Origin: Apostichopus japonicus
Lineage: Eukaryota > Echinodermata > Holothuroidea > Aspidochirotida > Stichopodidae
Assembly (NCBI RefSeq): GCF_037975245.1
Contig: NC_092576.1
Location: 45,299,111 to 45,363,110 of the forward strand
Direction: 5' to 3'
DNA: 64,000 nucleotides
Of this stretch, positions 49,257 to 58,474 are shown piece after piece (positions within the stretch are counted from its first letter, which is position 1; the number at the start of each line of letters is the position of its first letter). A program made the translations under genes and the position numbers. The notes below the pieces were generated by a model. The model was not told the DNA's origin and made no database searches. It saw only the letters and a program-made list of their open reading frames with translations.

Positions 49257-49604
49257 CTAGTTGGGTGAAATCATCCTGCGTAATGGGGAGAGTAATATAT
49301 TAGTACCACCCTGGAACACCCTGGCACTTAGTAGGCCTGAGTACAATGTTTGTTGGGACTGAGATGAAAATATCTCAGGTCCTTTGACAGGAGAGTTAAC
49401 TACCCTCTCATACTCTTCCTTGCTGAGCCTTTTATATGCAGGTTTGCAAGAGGACATAGTTGCCACACCTGTATCAAAAGGGCTAGGCATATCACCAGTG
49501 CAATTGGCATCAGTTTCATCAGCTGTACAAGCTGTAAAACCGAACCTGTTACCTGTTTTAAAGGTTGTTGCACGCCTACGATACATGCCTTTCCTTCTAC
49601 CCAT
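49257..49604 (-). CDS. Hypothetical 115-residue basic protein, possibly transposon-derived
   Basis: This frame opens with ATG in a good context (A at -3, G at +4) and begins MGRRKGMYRRRATTFKTGNR, with KEEYERVVNSPVKGPEIF in the middle. A short basic leader with a KTGN motif recalls first exons of proteins carried by some invertebrate DNA transposons, but I cannot name the family. The antisense frame at 49384-49638 is its shadow. Confidence 0.35.
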   Translation of the reverse strand: MGRRKGMYRRRATTFKTGNRFGFTACTADETDANCTGDMPSPFDTGVATMSSCKPAYKRLSKEEYERVVNSPVKGPEIFSSQSQQTLYSGLLSARVFQGGTNILLSPLRRMISPN

Positions 49605-49786
49605 TCTTTTAAATAGTATTTCCTATGTCATCCTTTAAAAATAAATAGTTTCCAGTGGCTAATTCACTAGTTTTGTTTGTTAGCAATTATTGAAAGTCTA
49701 AGCAGTTGAAAAGCTGTGCACGGACTGATATCTTATAAGATTTACACTGAGAAACTAGTCAATATGATCGACTACAACGATTTGGG

Positions 49787-49822
49787 AACGTTCAGAGCCG
49801 TATATAGAGAGAGTTTGGCCAA
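49787..49822 (+). repeat. Inverted repeat arm (mate at 54336-54374)
   Basis: GAGCCGTATATAGAGAGAGTTTGGCC here is the reverse complement of GGCCAAACTCTCTCTATATACGGCTC at about 54338. The 4.5 kb between the arms holds no clear transposase. It may be two copies of one dispersed repeat, or the ends of a larger element. Confidence 0.55.
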
Positions 49823-50099
49823 CCATGTAACCGATTTGGATTGGTCGAGAGGGAAAACGCCCACACAGGGTGGTAAAATAGGTCCACTTGAAAACTTTTT
49901 AGCAGGCGACACGCATACTCACAGTGTATAGACTATCGTTTGTGTACACGAAAAAAGTACGAAATTATGAAAGAAATGGTGCTGGGGATGCTGCAATCGG
50001 TCAGAACATGGATATTGTTGTTTGATTTCCCGACTGACCATAAAAGAAGAGGAATTTTTTGGAAGTAGAAAGAACAAGATGGAGATCTAATGAAAAAAG

Positions 50100-50960
50100 T
50101 TTTTGTAGCCTAGGCCCATAGCCATAGTGTAATATGAGTAATATACAAGCAATGCGAGAATTTTACGTTCAGACTGGTTTCTGTAATTACATTCATGGCT
50201 ATTCTCTCTCGTTTTACGATCCACAAATTCGATTTCCTTATGCCAGCTCTCCTAATCATAGGCATGGCAGTTTCAGTCGCACATATAGTTATCCTAATTC
50301 CTAGTTATTGTATGTCTAGGCTATGCCTAGCCTAAAAAAGTATAACTTTTAGTTTAATGTAAAAGGGTGGGCTAGGCATAACGTAAAGCGCTAATCCTAA
50401 GTTGAGCCAGAAGCATAAGTTAAGCCTGGGCTTAGTTAGACCTGGACCATTCTTGCTATTACTACAACTGTTATAGCACATTACATAATATGGCACAGTA
50501 TAACTATAAGGCCCAATTAAACTAGGCCTAAGGAAAACAAAGTAGCCTAGGCCTAAACTAGTTAGGCTAGGTCTATACTCATTGGCAACTTGTGGGTTGT
50601 GTACACATACAGGCCTAATTATATAGACCCTTTTTAGTATGCCATAAACAAGTGCCCAAATGGTTAAATGATCTTGGTTTGTGTGGCCTAGCCTTTTTAG
50701 GCTAACATTAATTCAGCCTAATTTTTTCTTCTTCAAAAGTATAGCCTAGGCCTTGGTTTAATTTGGATGCAGTCAACTATCATTTATCAAAGTAGCAGGG
50801 GCCTAGGCTACATTTCAAAGACCACTAGGCCAAGGCTTATTATGGTACTGGTAGCCTAGCCTTAGTTATGCTTATTGCATTATCTGAATTATCTTAAGAG
50901 CCCTGTCACCACATGTTGATAAAGAAATGTTCAAAATATTGCGTAGGCCTAGCTTGGACA
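50100..50960. repeat. Cluster of CCTAGGC / TAGGCCTA palindromes
   Basis: In about 860 bases the six-base core CTAGGC or its complement GCCTAG occurs many times (for example 50318-50345, 50519-50575, 50743-50755, 50800-50870). No gene is seen in the surrounding 49.6-52.3 kb. Confidence 0.5.
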
Positions 50961-53559
50961 ATGCACGGTTTCATTTGACTGTTTTAAAGCAAGACTTGAA
51001 TTGATTTGAAAATTTAGTGTTAACTGGTATTTCATTAAAAAGCAAAACTGTCTGTGCATTCCAACGGAGTGCAAATTAAGAGGGGGGGGGGATGCAGTAT
51101 GATACACCTTTCAAGTTTTAACACATTATAAATGCACTTATGCCAGAAACTCATTGCATCAGTAACTCCTTATTCCCCTAATTGACACCCACATTGACGA
51201 TTGAAGTTAAAAAAAATCATTTAAAATTATCTTTAGACAGTAAATTTTAACTCCCTGAATTTCAGGACTTTTTTTACACATCAAAGGTGACATGTGCTCT
51301 GAAGAAAAACTCCTAACATAAAAAAGCCACAGTTAGCAGACTGTGATAAAGACGAACCTGGTGAGTGACTATTAGACTGAAACCCAGTTCCTGCAACCAC
51401 AGCAATAAAGTCTTTGTTTTAATCAATGCACTTGTGTGTTTGAAACTTTCAAATGGACACTCAATGGCAGTTGGTTAAGATATAAGGTTTTACCTTCATC
51501 ATGGAGAGTTGAAGGGAATCTGCCTCATCATCTGAATAATGGACTCAAGGATAGCAACAAATCATGATTGGATAATGATTTTGAGCAAGTAAATATCTGG
51601 CAATTTGAAAGTTTGTATTATTTTTTTACATATTATTTAAGCTGTTTAGCTCACACACAAGCAAATGATCAAGTGACAACAACCGATGCAGTATATTTAA
51701 AGGTATTGAAGACTCGCCCTAAACCGCATGCCGCGCTCTGAAAAAGTTTACTTTCCGTTGCTTGCAAGTGAAGTTTTTTTTGTGTCGCTACAAAATGCAG
51801 ACAGTAATGAAACCTGATACCTTGTTATCTTTTATCTAGACCTGAGATGTCCACGCTGCTCTGTGCACTGTGTTGTGGGTATTGACCGTGATGTTTGTAT
51901 TGACTGTACAATAATGTCTATTTACAGATGGTAGCAAGCTGTGTGTGTATTTTCTGGGATCAATGGTGGTGTCTAACACTTCTGTTACACCGCATTCGAA
52001 ACTAGGTCAGATAACGGGCATGAGACGTTTCTTTGTGCGGGAGTCTTCACACCCTTTACGGAGAAGTATTTATATCCCATTAATAGAGAAAGAATTATGT
52101 TTCAATTGGTAGCATGCAACTTTAAATTTTGCAAACATTAGATACAATCAAACAAATGACAAGGTTCATTTACAAGGTAATCTACTGCCCTATATTTCAC
52201 ATTAATCTGTCACATCAGAAGGTCACAGCTTTCAATAATTATACAAACAAATTCCCTTGATGGGTGCTTGGTTAGATTCCTGTAATTTTCAAGTTTATCA
52301 ATATGATAAGTTCTGAATGTGGCAATGTGGAGGGAGAAGCTTTGGGATAATCTGTGGATAAGACTGCCAGACTATCAACAAGACTCCACATCCATGCAAC
52401 TCCAACTGCTTCCTTCACCTCCTTGCAGATGTACCACATGTCCAAAAAAAAGTCAGCATTGGTTAATGTAATTAAAATCTGGCTTCCTCCTGAGCTGGCA
52501 AATGCACATGAATTGTCAAGTACAGAGGTCAGTGTGAAACCACTGAAAGATCTTCTCAGCTTTCAAGAAAACAAAGACTTGAAGCCAATTGACAGAGGCC
52601 ACACTTACACCATCCCACTCTCATAAGATGAAGGTATCACACACACTTCATTTTGCTTCTGCGATGCAGTGCCTGGTAGACTGTGAGGGTCACCCAATGG
52701 ATGTTTTAACAACTGCCTGGTATATAGAGCTCTGCAACAGATAATTCATCCTGATGTCGAGTTGTCATCCTGTCATGGCCTTGAGCAAATTGAACCCAGT
52801 TCAACACAAAGCAGCTATTGAATGCTTGTCTAGGTACTGTCAAATCCACATCACCATCATTGCTGGTTCCAGCTAAGCCGACCATAATAAAAGAGTACAA
52901 TGAGGGTTGTTTGATTCACCCAACAGAGCTTGCATTCCAGTACCTTTGGGCAGCTGAAAAGATATTCAGAAATTGTTATATGAGTGTGTTTGTATGCATG
53001 CATATGTGTGATTTTCTTGCTTTACAGAACAGCTCCATTTTGATAAGCTATGTAACGTGGAAACCTGCCAATCATATGTTTGAAATATGACAGGCTGAAA
53101 CGATTCTTAAATGAAAAGCTTAACGACTTCTTGCATTTTGGTACATCACTGTTCAGGTAAGGCCAGTAAGGGCAGTATGAAGAATAAGTAACAATTAATA
53201 ATTTTCATTATGGCCATTTGCTGTCTGCATAATAACAAACTGAATGATGTCATCAGCCCTGTGCTCAGTTGACAGAACTGACAAGTAGGCACACTATGTC
53301 AGTGTGATCCATGAAACCTTAATTAAGGACATGACCATATAGTATATATGTTAATGGAAAATACATAAGCTACAACATATACCAGTATTCAGTTGTTGCA
53401 GGTTTTTTTTTTCTCGACAGACCCATTCAATCTATTGCACCTACTATAGCCTAGTACTACATTCCTGAGAAATTAACACCACAATATCAGTCTTAGGTTT
53501 GCCCACAGACTCCCAACTATTGCTCACTCCTACACTCAAGTATATAGTTTAGTTTAGTA

Positions 53560-53880
53560 GAAAAAAGACCAGGAGAGACACTCAAGTCCCCATTAAGGAC
53601 CCTTGGCTATATGAGAGGAATAAAACCGAGGACATCAAATGACATACCCAATTACAATGCTTAATGTACTCATCCAAAGTATTCTTGAACCCATTCACAC
53701 TACTTGCAATTCAACCTTCTCCGGCAAACCATTCCATCCATTCACAACCCTTGTATTAGACTTTAGAGTAAAAGTTATGCCGAATATTAATCCTACTTTG
53801 TAACTTCTGGAGTTTAAGACAATGACCTCTGGTACAACTACTTTTGGCAAACCTGAAAAGATCAGTGAAGCATAAATTGT
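53560..53880 (-). mobile_element. Degenerate LINE 3' fragment (RT C-terminus)
   Basis: Reading the minus strand with frame changes gives DLFRFAKSSCTRGHCLKLQK, then SNTRVVNGWNGLPEKVELQV, a stop, and VNGFKNTLDEYIKH. TRGHxLKL, RVVNxWNxLPxxV and VNxFKNxLD in this order are the extreme C-terminus of many CR1/jockey-type LINEs. It is old and unrelated in sequence to the LINE at 45198-48551. Confidence 0.65.
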
Positions 53881-54316
53881 CATTTTATGTGTAGGCCTAC
53901 TCTATTTAATTGAAGGATCTATTAATGTAGGCCTGATGCTATAGTTGTGCGTCTGTAATCTAGCCTAGACAGGACTGTGATGTGTGCTTTTCGTTTGTAT
54001 GACTAAAGTAGGACTAGGGCCTAGTACTAGTATGAGGCGTAAAATAAACAAGTGTAATGACAGGTTTTCAGCTAGTTTTCTATGCATTTCAGGTGTGAAG
54101 ATAAACGTAAATGTCATTAACTAACGCATACTCTAATTCGTTACCTGATATCCATTTTGTTCCTCGTATGCCTGTCAAAATCTGACATTCTGAGTCGCTT
54201 CGTTTGTTCGCAACGAGCACAGTGTGCAAAGCTGCTATATATTGTGTGTGGTGTTTTCGTGTTTCGCGCAACTGGTAACGACAACTGGACCTATTTTGAT
54301 GCCCATGGTTTGCGTG

Positions 54317-54324
54317 TGACGTCA
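54317..54324. promoter_or_regulatory. TGACGTCA palindrome next to an inverted repeat arm
   Basis: A perfect CRE/ATF octamer, followed by a CGCCA motif as at 39683-39702. Because both lie in repeat-like surroundings, a mobile regulatory segment is as likely as a host promoter. Confidence 0.25.
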
Positions 54325-54965
54325 CAAATCGCCAGTTGGCCAAACTCTCTCTATATACGGCTCTGGGAACGTTGTTTGAACAGCGCCCTCACTTCAGATC
54401 TGAGCACAGCATACTGTTTTCCTGAGCTTTTTTGGCCCCAAAATCTGCTCAAATTACTTTTAAAAATAGTGCCAAAGTAACAAGTACATTTTTCTCTTTC
54501 AACTCAGGGCCACAGCCATGTTCTAAAGTTTACTGGATGCTGGGATTGATGAAGGTTTCAGAGGGAAGAAGAGAGGTTGGAAAACAAAGTTTTGTCAAGT
54601 TTCCTGTCACACAGGAACATTTCTCCTGCCTGGCGGGTTAAGTAGCACCAAACTGAGTTACTGTGCTTAAAACACATTCTATAAACCATAAAGCACTTTA
54701 GACATGCAGTACTCAACATTCATGCTTAAGGATGGCTTTTTATAACACCAGGGAACATGCTAACCAGTGGAGACTTGCTTCTTTAATATTCAGTATTTCA
54801 CTGTGCATTTGGCCTGTACAATTTGTATGAGGCACAATATGAAGAGACACCAAATAGACAGATATAAAAACACATTGTCTAAGTTATGTATTTTCTGGTT
54901 TTCAAGACTTCTCAAACTGTCATAAAAAGAGGTTTAAAGTAGAGTTTAAAAATTTCAACTTTCAC

Positions 54966-55439
54966 TTAAGGTGGCATACTCCTATTAGCGTCTATATCAA
55001 ACCGCGGCAAATGTTCTCCTTCAGGAAAAGTACCAATTAGGAGCAGGAGAACAACTTTTTTGCCATGTTATCAATTAGGATGAGCTTTTTGTGGCTTGGA
55101 TGTTAAAGAGCATGAACGGAAGCACATGTGGTTAAAAAATTGGGTAAACTTGAGGCAATTTTAGACCAGTTTAGCCCTCCCAGGAGCAGCGGACGAAGAT
55201 TGTTTACTGCCGAGTAAGAGGTTTGTTGACAAGTGACGAAAAGTTCCGGCTCTCGTAGCAAAAAAATTTCACGGTCATGGTACGGAAAATTGATGGTGCC
55301 ATGAAAGGCCAACTTGTCAGCTATCCAGTGATGGGTAGCGCTTAGCAAGTAAAACTTCTATCTAGGCTTAGAGAAGGCATTACTTTTGTGATTTAGTGTG
55401 TAAGTCAATGGGGATTTTAATGGGCGTATGCTACCTTAA
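54966..55439. mobile_element. TTAA-flanked MITE (piggyBac/Kolobok type), 466 bp
   Basis: The element (54970-55435) begins GGTGGCATACTCCTATTA and ends TGGGCGTATGCTACC, which are inverted repeats with a few mismatches, and TTAA flanks it on both sides (54966-54969, 55436-55439). TTAA target sites are used by piggyBac and Kolobok elements. There is no coding capacity. Confidence 0.7.
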
Positions 55440-55576
55440 GACTGAATAAGATAAAATATTTGGGAAGTTTTATAACCCATACAATGAGGAAGAAAAAACA
55501 TTGTATTGAAAAGGGTTCTAGTAATGTAAACTCGGAACTCTACTCGCTGAAAAATGCAAGTGCCTTAAATTTTCCC

Positions 55577-56200
55577 TTGTTGAGTTACCATTCATACAAA
55601 CTTTTCATACCGTAACATTGCTAAGCCTGCCCCTCATAGATATGCATGATATCAATTGCAACACACATCAGGATGTGTATAGGCTATCTGCCAATATCAT
55701 CATACCAAGTTTGACGAAATTCCGACTAATAATAGCCAAGTTGTTGCGATTTGGGCATGTTTACGTTTAACACCATGACCTCATGAATATTCATGACATG
55801 AGCACCAAAATCAACTGACAGGGTTCATCTACTCACTATGGGCCACTCACCCACTAAGTATGGTAATGATCGGTCATTCACTTGTTGAGTTATCGTGCAT
55901 ACAAACTTTTCATACCAAAATATTGTTTAGCCAGCCCCCTCATCAATATGCATGATATCAATGGCAACACACATCAGTGTGTGAAGACTATATACCAATA
56001 TCATACCAAGTTTGACGAAATTACGACTAATAGTAGCCAAGTTATTGCAATTTGGAGTTTTACAGGTTTGACCCGGTGACCTCATTAATATTCATGATAT
56101 GAGCACCAAAATAAATAGGGTTCATCTAGTCACTATGGGCCACCCATTCACCAAGTATGGTAATGATCGGTCATTCCCTTGTTGAGTTATCGTGTATACA
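55577..56200 (+). repeat. ~300-bp tandem repeat, two copies plus a partial third
   Basis: TTGTTGAGTTA followed by CATACAAACTTTTCATACC starts units at about 55577 and 55881; a third start at 56178 runs into a CA-rich stretch. Each unit holds GACCTCAT-AATATTCATGA and ATGATCGGTCATTC. Only noncoding frames are present. Confidence 0.8.
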
Positions 56201-57350
56201 AGCTAAAGTGTCACACACACACATTCACGCACACATGTTTGTATTACATGTATTCAGACTGAGGACCCCGTTGTATTTTCCATTGTTCAAATCCACGTAC
56301 CCTAACCTTAACAATACCCCATACAATAGAATTCTTCGGAGGGCGTGGTGATTCTTTAGAAATCACAACCGAGGACCATGCCTATAGAGGCATGTTAGAT
56401 TGCCACCTCTAGTCAAAGTTTAGTACCTTTTCTTAATGACTAAATGTAAACTTACATTTGCTTCACTACTTCCACTTTACTTTGGGTTACTCCATGAGTT
56501 GTTCACAGTGTTGTTGCATCCCTCTCTTGAAGTTAGCTCTGGAGTCATCAGCTGGAAATATGGTGACCACAACAGTGTTGTGGTGGAATCAGCTATTTTG
56601 GAAAATCTGCTAAAAGTTTCCCCCATCCTTGCTAGTCACATCCAACTTTAATCCAGATCTCATCAGCGGGAATCAAATATGTCCACTTGAGAAGATTCTA
56701 GTCTATTTAAAAGTAAACATAAAAAGTACTTGTTATGGGTCAATTTCAATGAGCAGACATTTAATCAACAGCTGAATTCATAGCTCATAATATTTCCCAA
56801 AGTGTCATAACTTATTGCTTTTAATTGTATTAATAGTGGTATTCCAACAGTAGAAAATTTAGTACGATTCTAGGAGATGTTTTTGTTTTCTATTTTGTTA
56901 TTGTTTGTACTATTATATATAGTGGTATTTCTACAGACTCAAATTTGGTAAGCGTCTGTAATAGGTTTCTTTTAAATTGTTTTGTTTAAATGTTATGCAT
57001 AGTGATATTCTTACAGCAGTAAATTGGGAAAATACCAAAACTTAATGTCAATGCAAAACACTGTTAAAAAGAATATACTAACAGAAGTCAGTGCCGAGAA
57101 AAAACATTGAACTCCTCAAATTGCAACAATAAAAACATATTAAAAGACAACCTCCTTGACTCCCATATTAAAAATGTCCTCTTTAAATATATAATTAATA
57201 AATCATATACTAAGAATGATTTAAAATCCCCCTTAGAAAAGCTCATTTTTTTTTTAAACTGGGAGGAGGATTTGGCTCTGGCAGGGGGGGGGGGGGTAGT
57301 TTAGGAACTTTGTGGCTAGAAGTTTTGTGAGTCAAACTCCAGAAGTTTAC

Positions 57351-57616
57351 CTCTGGGAAAAAGTCCAGCTCTGGGAAGGGATTGTTTTGCCTTATCATCA
57401 TGAAGATATCCTCACAGTACCTGTCTAGTCAATGAAGCTGTTGAATGATCTTTTCTTTCAAGAAATTCACACTGACCCATGGTGTCTTCTTGATGATTGT
57501 ACCATCTTACTCATCTTGGTTCAGAAGAGATATCCACTCTGCTCTGACATTGTTACTGACAATGTCCTGCATTGATCCGATCACATTCAGCATAGATGCC
57601 ATACTGTTTCAGCAAC
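57351..57616 (-). pseudogene. Degenerate exon of unrecognised gene
   Basis: Between TTTTTGTTACAG and donor GTAAAC the minus strand reads LLKQYGIYAECDRINAGHCQ, stop, QCQSRVDISSEPR, stop, then in the next frame DGTIIKKTPWVSVNFLKEKI, a stop, and RYCEDIFMMIRQNNPFPELD. The composition is clearly protein-like across the breaks, with intact borders. I do not recognise the family; a domesticated or transposon-borne gene is possible. Confidence 0.35.
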
Positions 57617-58366
57617 CTGTAACAAAAACACAAGCTCCATGAGTGTTTATCTTTACAGGTGAATTAACCGAGTTTTGCGACTGTTGTTGCAGTTATATAT
57701 CCAGTAGTAGGTATTAAGGCAGAAGGCATATTAACTGTAATTTTATGCTCAAGTAGATTTGCCGGTTACTCTTTTTGCTGATCTTGTTTATTGGCTTTAA
57801 CATTTAATTGAGGGTTTTTTGCAAGTATTTTCACTTAACTTAAAGGAGGTGACAAATATGTTATGCCATCTTAGAGTTAGGATAGGATATGGTTGCTATG
57901 GAAACCAGACTTGTCAATCTGTAGTTCAACTTAAACTATTGTATTTTGTTGTTCAATTTATGGTTTTGGTTCTTTGTTGATTTTATTAAAGAGGACATTT
58001 GCATTACAGTTAGTAGTACAATTCTGAGATTTGGGTTACACTCGTATTCATGCTCATCCTAACACCAACGTGAATTCTCCATGTACACATGTACCATGTA
58101 ACTTGGATGTGTGGGTGTGACAAATTACCAATGACCAGCGGTTAACTGTTATAAAGTCATGTGAGAAGGTCTTGCCAAGACTGGTCATTATGTTGTGTCC
58201 TTGGGCAAGGCACTTTATCTCCATTGATTGAGACTTTTACCTTTAACTTTTAATTCATATTGCTTTTTAAATTTGATGGAGTTTCACCACCAATGCCAAC
58301 ATCACTGAGTCGAGTCCTACAGCTGGAAAACTTTAATACAGTCGTCATAGCAACAGAGAAACCCAC

Positions 58367-58474
58367 CTGTCCACTTTGGAGACCTGCGTTGACATCTGTG
58401 GATCGTAAGACATCTTTAAATGCTGAGACTACTCGTCGGAGGTTTTTGTCTAAAGTTGGGGAGTTGCATCTGAC
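58367..58474 (-). CDS. ATG101: ATG101 exon 4
   Basis: 36 codons between CCACTCATAG and GTGGGT, beginning VRCNSPTLDKNLRRVVSAFK and ending GLQSGQ. It aligns with the helix after the DxTY motif of ATG101. The plus-strand frame at 58260-58493 is its antisense shadow. Confidence 0.88.

Noticed and set aside
52354-52626. 90-residue plus-strand frame with coding-like composition
   Set aside because: No recognisable family, no clear acceptor, and no joining exon.
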